The notes below the pieces were generated by a model that did no database searches, was not told the origin of the DNA, and worked only from the letters and a program-made list of their open reading frames with translations. Shown here in pieces: positions 30,754 to 42,328 of a stretch of DNA of 64,000 bases; the first letter of the stretch is position 1, and each line of letters starts with the position of its first letter. The stretch is from Pollenia angustigena (Eukaryota; Arthropoda; Insecta; Diptera; Polleniidae): contig OV884058.1 of assembly GCA_930367215.1 (NCBI GenBank), positions 196,496,208-196,560,207 on the forward strand, given 5' to 3'. Both the position numbers and the translations under genes were made by a program.

Positions 30754-31091
30754 TTAAGATTGCTTTGCAAGCTGCTTGTCATTGAAAAGAGAAAGAGAGA
30801 GAAATAGGCAGAGATCTATCGTATCAGTGAAAACACTTTTATCGACACTTTTATCCAAAGAGTTAACTGATCTGTTAGTTTTTTAAACTAAGTTACCTGT
30901 CGTAGTAGACTTATTCCACTCAGAAAGAGCCATTAGCGCGCTAAACTTCTTCATTGGATTGGGAACACGAATCAGCTCATAGCTCGATATTTTAAAGACG
31001 AGTTTCATTTAAAACCACAGGCACCGAAAGTTCTTTATAAATAATTGCATTGTGGTCAATCTGCGCTCTTCCAATTTAAATGCTAGAGTTA

Positions 31092-31449
31092 CCCTGCAAA
31101 TAATAGGACCAGTCCAAACACGCGTGTAAAGAGTAGCCCACAAGGGATCAGGATTAGTCCAAAAGTAACCCAAACGTATGGAAAAAACATGGTATATTTA
31201 ACATTACGATGTCCTAGGGGTGGACCATATAACCCACCTTTGGACTACTTAGGAGTAGTTTTAAAACTACTCCATGGTATACTCAAGAGGATTAGTTTTG
31301 AAGTCGTTTAAAAACGAAAGCATGTCGTTAAAAAACGAAGACATGTGGTCTCACTGCAAACATGGTCCCTGCTTGCATTACATCGGACCAGTCCATGGAG
31401 TAGTCCATTTTATCAAAATGGATCAGGTGGTCCAATTTTATTTGCAGGG
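31092..31449. mobile_element. PIF/Harbinger-type MITE, 358 bp
   Basis: Ends CCCTGCAAATAA and TTATTTGCAGGG, flanked by TTA on both sides (31089-31091 and 31450-31452). Internal GGACCAGTCCATGG-like motifs repeat in both orientations. Non-coding. Confidence 0.75.
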
Positions 31450-31487
31450 TTAGAACAAGAGGCAGATACGCAAAGATTAGGCCAGTG

Positions 31488-31731
31488 GCCGTATTCTGTA
31501 ATTCGCTTAAGCTAAATCTCTATCGCTCAAAATTTATAAAGTTGATTTAGCGATTTTTGGCTACGAATGCAATACTGTAACATGCATTGCTACATTTGTC
31601 AATGCCATACAAATTTAATTCGCCGCAATTTTAGATTTAAAGGTCATCGCTAAAATTTTTAAATGTTGCATTCTCTTAGGCATTTTATCGATCGAGATTT
31701 AGCTTAAGCTAAGCGAATTACAGAAAACGGC
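31488..31731. mobile_element. Foldback MITE with GCCGTATTCTGTAATTCGC ends
   Basis: Left GCCGTATTCTGTAATTCGCT and complement of right GCCGTTTTCTGTAATTCGCT, both followed by TAAGCTAAATCTC. About 244 bp, non-coding. Confidence 0.75.
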
Positions 31732-33500
31732 TGCAGATCAATAAAAACAAACACAAATAACCAAATTTTAAATCATAAAGGATGTTGTATCCCTTTAGAT
31801 CAGTGACGGGCGCATTTGCAAATCCTATATAAGCGTGCATAGGAATAAAAATGCTGCTTGTGTGACGTCGACACATATACACTATAAACTTCTTTGTGTG
31901 GTCTGTGACAATGTACGTTCGGCTGTTGCTTTGTTGTAATTTCGTCAACACAAGCATAAATGCGATGGTATGTGTGTGCCCTTCACTGCTTTAGATCGAG
32001 ATATCCAGCCCCAGAAGACTTTGTTTTTAAGAGTCAGCCATAAGACTACCTTGGGATATTTTCAACTCAAAAGCGTGACTAAACTTGTTCATTCCAACAA
32101 TGTTTCCGTTTTGAATTGTCATTTGGTGACAAGCAATTAAAACTGTCTTAGCAGATAACGGAGAATATCTGGAATCTTTTTCAACTTTCGTGATTTCTTC
32201 TGTGGAAACAAATGAAACCGCAAAATAAGTTAATAATGATTTCTGTAATAATACAAGTCAATAGTCGCAATTATTTCGGAATAACTCCACTCCTACACAA
32301 GTTGTAATCTTTAAAATAATTTTGATGATTTCGAAAGACTTACTTAACAGTTTCTAGACTAAGAGCTATCTAGGGAAATCAACTACATATTATGATCTTA
32401 AACCGTTCAGCAAAAAGCCTATGTTCTACCCATTTCTCTTAACTTATATCACCCACTGTAAACACATGTTTTCAAAAAAATCACGACAACACTAGCAAAC
32501 TTGCTATGAAAAAACCTAATTTATGACATCTGAAGCAGAAAATTAGATTAAATACATAAATATTCATAGATCAAACATAAATTAACAAAAAACTTGTACA
32601 TTAAATCGCATTTAAAACACTTCAACTCGTAAATATTTTAGCCCAGACAGGCGACTTAGTGATGCGTTATTGTTTTTGTTCTACTCTATTTGATTTAATA
32701 AGTATTCAACTAATTTTTTAAAATTAGTTTTTTAATAATTTTTTTAATTTGATTTGAAAACAAAAGCATGTATACGGAACTACGTACCACTAGCTATCGA
32801 CATATTCAACAATATTAAGCAACTTTGAAGGAATTTTTTTTTAAATAATTTAAATAAATATTTCGAATAATGTAAACAAATAGTTTAAAAACAGTTAAAC
32901 AATTGATAATATTATGGCGAGAACAACTTGTTCTTGGCAAAATATGTGTGTCTGCCTGGATTTTTAAATAGATTTATTTCAAATTAATTTTTCATAAATA
33001 TTTTGGGTATTTGTTTGTTTAATTTTGGGAAAGTTTGTTTATCAGTATTTTGCATAAAATTAGTTAACATTGATTTATTATTATTAAATTACTACCATTG
33101 AGCTTTTGATATTTTTAAAAATTTTTTCAAGTCAACTCTGTTTAGAGCAACGAGCGCGATATGTACTGTGTAACCTCAATATCCGTAACTGCTCGACACC
33201 CAAATTCTTAAAATTTGTGGCCCTGTTAATGCCACTTTTGAAAACCAAAACTTCAATTAACGCATCTTAATGAAAAAAGTTTTGCTTTTTTCCCCTTTCG
33301 CGCACACACAAAAATTATTGAAATAAAAAAAAATTTTGAAAAGCAGCATCAAAGCGGACAAATCAGTGTATAAAAATATACGGGAGTATGCCTGAAAATT
33401 TGTGAAACCTTAATGCAGACATTGCAGTTATATTATTCCAAAAATTCGTTGCGGAGACTTGCTGATGCGCATTATACATCAGTTTTTCTAACTATACTAC
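31732..33500. other. Gene-free AT-rich DNA
   Basis: No gene seen. Near 33165 there is a single ACTGTGTAACCTCAATATCC end related to the pogo-like termini at 33501, 36744 and 41376. Confidence 0.45.
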
Positions 33501-34137
33501 ACAGTGTAACCTCGGTTAATGCAACCCTAAATAAACGCAATTCCTCGTTAATCGGAAAACTCAAATTCTTCACATTGATGACTCTGTTAACGCAACTTTA
33601 CAAACAAAGTTTTATGTTTTTTCTTCTATATCGGTAGTTTCTTGCAATGAATGAGTTGAAAACTACAAAGTACGTGCAGTAAAAACTTGCTAATACCGTG
33701 TTCAGATATACCTTTTTTATTGAGTCAATATTCGGTTAATTGACATAATTATCTTTCTGTTCACATATAAACAATTTAGCTAACTCAATTTATATTACTA
33801 CTACATACAACATTCAACGTAAACAAAAATGTACATGTATAAGAAAATGTAAACAACTTTTAACATCTTTAAGGAATAAACATCTGGTTTTTGCGCAGAC
33901 CAAATGGATCGGCCTTTTTTTTGATGTAATTTTAATTGCCAAATGTCAAAACACTGTTTAATAAGTTGTGGTTTGCTTAATAAACACACTTGTTACAGTG
34001 TCGCATTTTAATTTTACTCAATATTTATAACAATTTCGTATTAATTGAGCAATAACTAAATTGCAATTTTGTATGGATAATTTAGCTCAATAATGGCATT
34101 TTTTGCGCAAAACTCAATTAACATGGCGTTTACATTT

Positions 34138-34992
34138 GCCAGTACTGGCAAGACAGTAGCAATACATGCAAACTTTTTTACTAAAACATGCGCACTTTTC
34201 CAACTGTCTTATCTACTGTCTAGCAAATTTTGCAGACAGTAAAATTGGACAGTGATTTGACATTTGCTAACAGTCATCTGAATTTTTGTTAGCAAAAGGG
34301 GGAAAAAATCAAAATGTAAAAAAAATTAAACATATGTTGCTTTGATTTTTTATATTTTAGTTAAGTGTTATGTTTGTTAAAACAATATAGTAATTTAAAG
34401 CTGTTTTTAAGTTTGTTTAGTTCATGCAAAACACGTTTAGCTGGACTGGAAAAGCAACATTCACGTTTGAGATATTTTTAAAAATGAACTGTCTTAACAA
34501 CTGTCTGGATGCCTACGTCACGAAGACAGTTAGTAGTGTTTTTGGAAACTAATATGTATTTTCTTACTGTCTTGCCAGTACTGTCAAATGTAAACGTACT
34601 GTCTACTGTCTAGCAAATTTTGCAGACAGTAAAATTGGACAGTGATTTGACATTTGCTAACAGTCATCTGAAGTTTTGTTAGCAAAAGGGGGAAAAAATC
34701 AAAATGTAAAAAAAAATTTAACATATTTTGCTTTGATTTTTTATATTTTAGTTAAGTGTTATGTTTGTTAAAACAATATAGTTATTTAAAGCTGTTTTTA
34801 AGTTTGTTTAGTTCATGCAAAACACGTTTAGCTGGACTGGAAAAGCAACATTCACGTTTGAGATATTTTTAAAAATGAACTGTCTTAACAACTGTCTGGA
34901 TGCCTACGTCACGAAGACAGTTAGTAGTGTTTTTGGAAACTAATATGTATTTTCTTACTGTCTTGCCAGTACTGTCAAATGTAAACGTACTG
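34138..34992. mobile_element. MITE with GTTTACATTTGCCAGTACTG ends, expanded
   Basis: The left end (CAGTACTGGCAAGACAGTA) is matched by two right ends, at about 34565-34600 and 34957-34991. An internal segment of about 390 bp (34212-34601) is tandemly duplicated (34602-34992) with only a few differences. Confidence 0.7.
34212..34992. repeat. Tandem duplication, period about 390 bp
   Basis: Two copies start TCTACTGTCTAGCAAATTTT. Differences I noticed are single bases (CATATGTTGC/CATATTTTGC, AATTTT/AGTTTT) and one extra A. The copies are near-identical, hence recent. Confidence 0.85.
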
Positions 34993-35143
34993 TAAGGTGC
35001 ATATCTGAACACGGTATAAGGTGTCTTTAATATAACAACAATAAAAAAAGGCATTCTGTATTTTTTATATTCATTAAAATTTTGCTTTAGTTCCAATTTG
35101 AAAAAAAAAAACATTGTCAACAAAGTATGTACACTTTTATGTA

Positions 35144-36105
35144 CACAGAAAAAATTATTGCCGAATTATTTTCAAACAAACGCTTGTTTGAAAATTTTTT
35201 TGATTTCTACAAATTTTATTACTGATTCAATCAATATTTTTGTTTGATTTTTATTTAACCAACAAAAATGTGGACAACTCTTCAAAAATTTAATAAACGC
35301 GCTATTGGTTTGAAGTTTTCATAATTTTGTATGAAATATTTAACGCTCTTTAATGTTGTCGTCTTTTTGCATTTTTTTATTGATTGTAAGCAACACTTCT
35401 TTATGATAAATATAAGAACTACAACAAAAGACACATGCAGTCTATTTTTGAACGCTTTAAAAAAGGACAGCAATAAGAAAAATGATAAAATAGCGTGACG
35501 AGGTTTGTAGTAAAAAAAAAACAACAAAAACAATAGCAGGTAAAAAAACGTTTAATTTTTTTTAAACAACAGAAAAAACACATTATCAGAAACAAAATAA
35601 ATTTTTGGTTGGTTTCAAAGTTGGTAAAAAAACAAAATCCCGTATTCAATTTTTTCAAACAGTTTGTTTAAATACATCAAATACAAAAATAGAATGATGG
35701 CGGAAAGGATAAAGCAAAATGTGTGATGAAGAAAAACACTGTGAGTATAAATATGACTTCGTTCAAAAATTATTTCAACAAAAAAATATGTCTCAAAGCC
35801 AGCCGGCCGCTCTGCTCTGCTTCATCTTCGCCAACAGTGCTTGCTTGTGTGCGCGTCATTGCTTGTGCCAAAACTTTTTTGTTTGATTCAGCAAAATTAT
35901 TTGTTTGAAATTTATATTAATTTCAGTAAACTTTTTGTTTGATTCTGTAAAATTATTTGTTTGAAAAAATCGGCGTTTTTTTCAATAAACAAAATGCAAA
36001 TAAATTGTTTGAATATGCGAATTTGTTTGTAGGACCGATATTAGACAAAAAATTGTTTGATTCTACAAATTTTTTGTTTGAATTGGAAAAATAATTTTTT
36101 CTGTG
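35144..36105. mobile_element. CACAGAAAAAA-ended element with TTGTTTGA repeats
   Basis: Ends CACAGAAAAAATTATT and AATAATTTTTTCTGTG, flanked by TA on both sides (35142-35143 and 36106-36107). A TTGTTTGA(A/T) motif is repeated many times near both ends. Poly-A/T runs but no coding potential. Confidence 0.75.
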
Positions 36106-36357
36106 TAGGTATAATATGCCTTTAATAAGAAAAGAAGAAAAAAATACTCTCAAAAATCAAAAGTCAGAATCAGTATTCGAAAATAAACAGAACATTATTT
36201 ATTTTTTATTATGTGTATTTTGTTTTTGTAAAAAATGTTTTGTTTTTTTTTACGAGCGAAAAGAAACGAACGAACTCTAATAAGCTGAACCGAACACAAT
36301 GAAGTTTGTTCTTTAAAAAAAACCAAAACAGAATTAAATCATTTGTTGAGTTAGATA

Positions 36358-36452
36358 CCCTACAAGAAATGAATGAGCGAGTAGTCACGATTTTCATTTT
36401 GGTGTTGAGAAAATGAAAAATGTGACTACTCGCTCAATCATTTCTTGTAGGG
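36358..36452. mobile_element. 95-bp hairpin MITE with TA duplication
   Basis: CCCTACAAGAAATGAATGAG pairs with its complement at the right end. TA lies at 36356-36357 and 36453-36454. The stem is over 30 bp. Likely mobilised by a Tc1/mariner-type enzyme. Confidence 0.8.
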
Positions 36453-36836
36453 TAAGAACAATTTTTTGTGTTCGAAAGATGACAAACAGGGAAATGTATT
36501 AGCGTTTGTGTTTTCCATAATTCTACCGAACCGAGACTAAGAAGCGATATTTAGTGTTTATTCTCGAACAATAGTCAGAATGATCTCGAAAGCTTAATTA
36601 TGTGTCTTCAATGAGCGGAGGAGAATAACAGCGCTCGAAAACATTCGAGAAAATTTAGTTCAAAAAATATTTCAAGTTAAAAACTAGATCGAAAATTGTA
36701 TTCAATTATAAAAATCTCAGTTTCGTTTACCGAGGTTACCCTGTACATATTTTTCAAATTTCCAAAACACATTGTTCAAGGCGAATTAAGTGGTGGCACA
36801 CTTTGACAGTTCGAACCACTTTGATTTGGTTTTGCT

Positions 36837-37046
36837 CAAGGCGAATTTATTACAGGTGGTCTTAAAAGCCCTGCTGATATTAGCTAAAATAACTGTTGAA
36901 TGTCAAAATTTTGTTTATTCTCTATTAATATCTTTGTTTCTGTTTTGTTTTATTCCTGTTTTTGACATTGTACAATGATTTTACAAAAACAAATTGCTTG
37001 TGGTTTTTGTACGAGTTGTACTTGTTGTAGTACCGAATTCGCCTTG
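36837..37046. mobile_element. CAAGGCGAAT MITE, 210 bp, 8-bp duplication
   Basis: Starts CAAGGCGAATTTAT and ends CGAATTCGCCTTG. Exact 8-bp duplication GTTTTGCT at 36829-36836 and 37047-37054. It sits in another sequence beginning CAAGGCGAATTAAG (about 36779), a relative of itself. Confidence 0.85.
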
Positions 37047-37069
37047 GTTTTGCTAGAAAAGGTTGATGC

Positions 37070-37203
37070 CAAGGAGAATTTATTTTTCAGGTGGCGTAGA
37101 AAGCACAGCTGTGCTACTTTTTTTTCTTAATTAGAGAGAGAAATGTCAAAAGTTGCTTGCGTTGTTGTAGTATCTACACCACCGTTTACATGAATTCGCC
37201 TTG
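37070..37203. mobile_element. CAAGGCGAAT-family MITE, 134 bp, 8-bp duplication
   Basis: Starts CAAGGAGAATTTAT and ends GAATTCGCCTTG. Exact 8-bp duplication GTTGATGC at 37062-37069 and 37204-37211. Same family as 36837-37046. Confidence 0.85.
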
Positions 37204-37322
37204 GTTGATGCAATGCAAAAATCCAATGCAATACAAAAAACCTCTGTTGTTTCTGTTGTATTTTTATTGTTGTAGTAGTGCCCCCACCTGTTGCAAAATT
37301 CACCATGTTATTAAAAATATAA

Positions 37323-37619
37323 GTCTGAGTTATACGGCTCATATCTTATTGACAAGATTCTTCCTTTTTCTTCTTTGAGCATGAATTGGCGTTCAAATGA
37401 TTCATGTCATGTTGACGACATATTTTTTATTTTGTTTAGTCGTGCGTATGCATGTGTGCTTTTTTGATATTGAAAACAATAACAAAATTAAACAACGAAT
37501 GAAAAAGCAAAACGTAAAGACAGTACATGCATCTGTGTACTCGTTTCTTTTACCCTCGTCCCTCTCGCCTATAAAGTAGCAATCATGTCAATACAACATG
37601 AGCCGTATGAACACAGGCC
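37323..37619. mobile_element. GTCTGAGTT MITE, copy 1
   Basis: Ends GTCTGAGTTATACGGCTCAT and the complement of ATGAGCCGTATGAACACAGG. The inside matches copy 2 (AAAACAATAACAAAATTAAA, then CCCTCGTCCCTCTCGCCTAT). Non-coding. Confidence 0.75.
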
Positions 37620-37692
37620 AACTGATGAATTTAAGAGACGGATGCATATACTACTCGATCTTGACAAAAGCATTCAAAAAACTTTCTAGTAG

Positions 37693-37955
37693 GTCTGAGT
37701 TCATACGGCTCATGTCTTATTGACAATATTCTTCCTTTTTCTTCTTTGAACATGAATTGGGGTTCAAATGATTCATGTCATGTTGACGGCATGTGCTTTT
37801 TTGATATTGAAAACAATAACAAAATTAAACAACGAATGAAAAAGCAAAACGTAAAGACAGTACATGCATCTGTGTACTCGTTTCTTTTCCCCTCGTCCCT
37901 CTCGCCTATAAAGTAGCAATCTTGTTAATAAGACATGAGCCGTATGAACTCAGAC
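37693..37955. mobile_element. GTCTGAGTT MITE, copy 2 (shorter)
   Basis: Ends GTCTGAGTTCATACGGCTCA and TGAGCCGTATGAACTCAGAC, pairing over about 33 bp. About 35 bp shorter than copy 1 through an internal deletion near the TGTTGACG block. Same orientation as copy 1. Confidence 0.8.
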
Positions 37956-38432
37956 TAAAACAACTGAGCTATATTTTAATTAATATCCTTGGTACAACAT
38001 GCATTCCAGCCTACATAAAATCTAGATTCATGGTGCTGAAATAATAAAACCGGTAGCTTTTCAATAGATACTATTTAAGGGAAGCAATGGAGTCTAGAAA
38101 TAAAGACTTCAGAAATTATAGGAAGTTTCACACCCGGAAAATGTCACGCGAATTAACCTTGAGGGATCTATTAAGTACGATACTCTATGCTTCAGACCCT
38201 GTTTTATCATCGATATCGTTAAAGACATCATATAAACACATTGAACATCTTCCTTAAGCAGTACAAGATTTATTGTTAATTTTTGTTTTATACTTATTTT
38301 ATAATTAAAGAAATAAAACTAAAAACTGATACAGCTGTCGACTAAAGAATTTTATCGTCAAAGGATTGCTTATCTAACAACTTCTAGCTGAAATATTTAT
38401 TCCTGTTAGCAACGAGATGTTTCATTTGTAAG
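37956..38432. other. Gene-free DNA
   Basis: No gene recognised. The right part (38340-38432) may be the worn 3' continuation of the minus-strand LINE fragment that follows. Confidence 0.35.
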
Positions 38433-38790
38433 TTTACGTTTAGAAAAGCTGTATCATCAGGAACAGTCAAAATTAGGGTGAGGTTGTGTGTTGGCATGCC
38501 CGAAGTTTATATTTAGTAAAATAGAGGGCGCAAGATGATTCCTTGTGGGACTTCAGCATCAATTGGTTCAGGAGAACTTAAAAAATCTGCTTCATTGGTA
38601 ACAAATTTTATACCTACTTTGTAACTTTATAACTTGTGTGCGTTAACGTGTCAATTAAGATTCAATTTTTTGTTAAGCACTCATGCCAGACTTTATCAAA
38701 AGCCTGACAAACATTAATGAAGAGTAGGGAGCAATATTTTCTTTCGTCAAAGGCTTTTCTTATGAAATTTACTATTTTATTGGTTTGTTT
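38433..38790 (-). pseudogene. Jockey-like LINE reverse-transcriptase fragment
   Basis: Reading the minus strand from 38790: CSLLFINVCQAFDKVWHECL (RT block with the first Asp), about 35 residues, then AEVPQGIILRPLFY, YTSGMPTHNLTL and PDDTAFLN. The last replaces the catalytic FADD with PDD. These blocks are in order for a Jockey-type non-LTR reverse transcriptase, but stops and substitutions break the frame. It abuts a plus-strand LINE fragment head-on at about 38800. Confidence 0.75.
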
Positions 38791-38804
38791 GGTTGTGCCG
38801 TGTT

Positions 38805-39770
38805 GCATTCAGGGGTGCCGCAAGGTTCCGTCCTTTCCCCTACTCCATTTCTAATTTGTCTAAATGACCTCCTATGTGAAACTTTCAATCCTATCTACTC
38901 TTTTGCAGATGACAGTAACCTTTGCCATTCGTACTTATGTATTTGATTATAGACCAAGCTTATCCAAAGTTTGGGCTGTGAGGCAGATACGCTTGACCGA
39001 GACCTTGAAATAGTCTTGGAATGGGGTCGTGCGAATATGGTCGATTTTAATGCCCCGTAACCCAAAAGTTGCATGCTGACGCATAAGCGCGCGACGGATC
39101 AACGTACTGTAATTATTGAGGAATCAGAATCTCTTGATGTGGGCATGAAGATACAATGTGTTATCCGATGGACAGAACATATATTCAAGGTGCCGAAAGA
39201 AGCATTCAAGTGCTTTGGTGTAAGATATACTTAACTCCATCTGATCACCTTACTTTTCATACCACCTATATATGACCGCGTATGGAAACAACTCTCATGT
39301 GTGGGGCGGTGCTTAAAAGTCTATTTTGGAGCTTCTCCACCGCGTGCAGGAGAGGGAGAAGGTTCTCATTGATGACTGTAGGCTATCCAATTCTATTCAC
39401 TTCCTTGAGTACCGCCGCAATATGGGTTGTATTCGCTTGTTTTATCGTTACTACAATGGGATGTTTTCTGGCGAAATTGGGGATCTGGTTTCCGAAACGT
39501 TTTTCCTTAAAAGCCCATCCTTTTGTGGTCGATTGACCGGTGCATCGTACAACGCATTACAGAGAAAATTTGTTTTTTGGCCGAACTGTTCGTATATGGA
39601 ATAACTTTCCTGCTGAATTTTTCCCTCTCACTTTCAACATGAACAAGTTCAAGTCAAACGCTCACAATCACAACTTCCTCTATCGTCCTTCCCATAATTT
39701 ATTTTCCCAGTTCCAACACAATGCAATGCATTAGTAGAGGTCATCCCCTGAGTGCTGGTCGCAATAAAAA
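38805..39770 (+). pseudogene. CR1/Jockey-type LINE fragment
   Basis: VPQGSVLSPTPFLICLNDLL starts at 38815, and the catalytic FADD follows at 38902-38913. Further on are LDRDLEIVLEWGRANMV-like sequence (38985-39045), the block parallel to 26150-26590, and VRIWNNFPAEFFPLTFNMNK in the frame 39540-39734. The frame ends with a stop after HNAMH, followed by an A-rich tail with AATAAAAATAAA near 39763. Multiple stops and frame changes mean it is inactive. It belongs to the same family as the LINE at 26150. Confidence 0.8.
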
Positions 39771-40090
39771 TAAAAAATTTTGTATTAGTTAAAATAAAAA
39801 AATTACTCAACTTTTGTGTGATCTTTTTCTGGATTTGGTTTCATGGTAACTAAGGACACATTCCCTTCTTGGGACTGGTATTCAAAGCGTAATATAGCAT
39901 TTAAGGCCTGGAACAGAATTAAGGAGTTATAGTAGTAGCTGAAGCTGAAAAATGCTCTGTAGCGCAACAAAGTTAAAAATTTCTACAACTTTAACTGCAA
40001 TGACTACAACAACTACGTTTTCTGTTGACACCATTTTGAAACTGCCGTTTTTAACTTTTGACAGCTATCAGCGCTATTCTAAACGTTGTA

Positions 40091-41026
40091 TTGGGTGATT
40101 TTTTAAGAGCTATAGGAAAGTTAAAAAAAACACATACAATTCAGAAAAATGCATAAAATCTTTATTTGAATCGATAGTACGGTCCATATAATTTAATGTT
40201 TGAAGACTATTTCATGCAAATGTTGACCGTGACTGCGCCTCAAATGGTCCATCGGCTTAGTCCAATTTTGGCATACTCTTTCCAACGTTTCGGCCGGTAT
40301 CTCATGAATACATGCTTTAATGTTGTCTTCCAATGCGTCAATTGAAGCGGGAATGTGTATATAGACATGAGCTTTAACATATCCCCACAAAAAAAGTCTA
40401 AAGGCGTTAGATCGCACGATCAAGACGGCCAATTGACCGGTACCGAACATGAAATAAAATGTTCACCGAACTCGCCTCTCAATAAGTCCATTGTCAAGCG
40501 TGCTGTGTGGCATGTGGCACCGTCTTGTTGAAACCACATGTCATGCAAGTCAAGCTCTTGCATTTTGGGCAAAAAAAAGTTGGATATTATCTCACGGTAT
40601 CGCTCACCATTCACAGTTACGTTACGATTCGCATTATCTTTGAAGAAGTACGGTCCAATGATGCCACCAGCCCATAAACCGCACCAAACTGTCACTTTTT
40701 CTGGTTGCATTGGTAGCTCTTGCAATGCTTCTGGCTGATCTTCACTCCAAAATCGACAATTCTGCTTATTAACGTACCGAATAGCCGCCTCAGTGGGTCG
40801 ATTAAACTGACCATAAAATGGAAGAAGCGCGCGATGAGCTTTCTTAACAGAGCACGCATTTTGATAATAAAATTCAATAATTTTCAAGCGTTGTTCGTTT
40901 GTAAGACGATTCATGGTTAAATTATAGACCAAACTGAAGATGTTTGACAGTGAAACAAAACACGAAACGTGCGTCAGCTGTTTAAACCAGTGTTGCCAAA
41001 AAGATAATAGCTAAAAAATCACCCAT
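40091..41026. mobile_element. Mariner-family transposon, 936 bp
   Basis: Ends TTGGGTGATTTTTTAAGAGC and (complement) ATGGGTGATTTTTTAGCTAT. TA duplication at 40089-40090 and 41027-41028, confirmed by the uninterrupted relative at 30574-30753. Encodes the broken transposase listed next. Confidence 0.9.
40193..40914 (-). pseudogene. Mariner transposase, deleted and frame-broken
   Basis: MNRLTNEQRLKIIEFYYQNA starts at 40914 and is followed by HRALLPFYGQFNRPTEAAIR. The frame then joins directly to YVNKQNCRFWSEDQPEALQE, where intact relatives have roughly 120 more residues including the first catalytic Asp. The core continues with VTVWCGLWAGGIIGPYFFK and WFQQDGATCHTAR. A TGA replaces the Arg codon after NWP, and a one-base shift in a T-run before LWGYVKAHVY separates off the C-terminal frame (40193-40450). 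The ends are intact, so the copy could have been cross-mobilised, but it makes no active enzyme. Confidence 0.88.
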
Positions 41027-41057
41027 TATTACAGCGACTATTCTGTTCCCCACTTAA

Positions 41058-42322
41058 AATAGTAGTTCTTAAAACATTTTGTTACTGATCTCAGCAATAC
41101 CAGCGGCTTTCTTGGGTTTAAATCACAAAAACCCTTTTATTTCTCTTGTATTAAATCTAGGAGGAATATTTGCTTTATCGTTAGATTTTTTGGGGGTGAA
41201 TACGTTTTTCAAATGTTTAACAAAAAGATTTTATTTTTGTTATATCATTTCTTGACTAACTACCTTCCATACGAGTTTCTTAATGGGGTTTTAGAAATAA
41301 CTGGTCTTTTAGAAATGTTTGAGTTTGTTTTTGAAACGCTTTTAATTCCTATTAGTTGCGTTAACCGAGGTTACACTGTATGCTTTTGTAGGTTTGTATT
41401 GAAATTAGAAGGAATTCGCTGAAAACCTCTCAAATCATACCAAAATCCACAGTATTTTTTATCTTTCAACAAAAATTTCGTATAAATAAACCAATTTTTT
41501 TTTTGTCAAAACGATCGAATAGGAACAATAGAATCGTATACTAGGGCTTTATTTGTTTTTTTTTTTTTTTTATTGTTTTTGTAAGGAATTTTTATTCTTC
41601 AAATCTAAACAATTACAGATATTTTAACGTCTAATCAGTCCGGTTTGTTTTGTAAAATCCGTTAAATAAAACGTTAATTGTTTACTGGTCTTAGCACATG
41701 TCTGGCGCCTAAATCGAGCAATTTTTTTTCTTCTCTTATAAATTGTTTGTGTTTGATTTGAAATATGCAAATGTAATTTTTTTCAGTTTTGTTTCGGCTT
41801 TTAAAGAAACAAAAAAACGTCACAAATTTTATTGTTATTTTATTATATCATTACTCGCAACAAACAAAAAAAAATGGGGATCTTAACCTTTCACAAAACT
41901 CAATTCATTGCTTTAGAGGAGAAGTGGTAAAACCCCATAGTGCAAAAAGTTGTTTTCTTTTGTATAAATATGAATATTTTTTATTTTATTTCATTTTAAT
42001 TTTTTTTTTGTGTTTTGTTTAAATATGTTAATTACCAAAAAAAAAATGTGAGTTTTTAAAAAATTGTTCTCATTTTTTTCTTTTCTTAAAAGTAACAACA
42101 TTTAGATTTTTTTAAGTATGTTTTAAAAAAATATGTATAAAATAATTTAAATAAATAATACATTTAAAAAAATAGTAAATAAATAAATACTAAACAAAAT
42201 GTTTTTTTATCACAATCAAATTGAAGGGAAGTTTTTCTGGAATATTTAAGCCCTTCAATTTGAAAGATTTCTTGTTGGGAATTTTATAAATTTTTTTAAG
42301 AAAAAAAAAAATTACAAATTCC
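41058..42322. other. Gene-free AT-rich DNA
   Basis: A pogo-like end GTTAACCGAGGTTACACTG is at 41359-41378, with long T and A runs elsewhere. No gene recognised; the open frames are low in complexity. Confidence 0.5.
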
Positions 42323-42328
42323 TTTATT
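42323..42328 (-). terminator. Possible poly(A) signal of the protease gene
   Basis: AATAAA on the minus strand, about 188 bp after the protease stop codon. A plausible 3' end for that gene. Confidence 0.4.

Larger units (their letters stand above)
33694..35016. mobile_element. TIR element with TAA duplication, 1323 bp
   Basis: Ends TACCGTGTTCAGATAT and its exact complement, flanked by TAA at 33691-33693 and 35017-35019, which is PIF/Harbinger-like. No transposase. Hosts the element at 34138-34992. Confidence 0.75.
33501..36744. mobile_element. pogo-like element ends around nested insertions
   Basis: Left ACAGTGTAACCTCGGTTAAT and complement of right ACAGGGTAACCTCGGTAAAC. CAGTGTAACCTCG-type ends are seen in pogo/Tigger-like elements. 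Sequence just inside (TTAATGCAACCC and AACGCAATTCC) fits. Most of the inside is later insertions (33694-35016, 35144-36105, 36358-36452). The two ends may come from two copies. Confidence 0.45.
39905..41053. mobile_element. TTAA-flanked MITE (copy B) split by mariner
   Basis: TTAA at 39901-39904 and 41054-41057. The left part 39905-40090 and right part 41029-41053 together match the complement of copy A (30574-30753). The mariner 40091-41026 is inserted at a TA within it. Confidence 0.85.
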
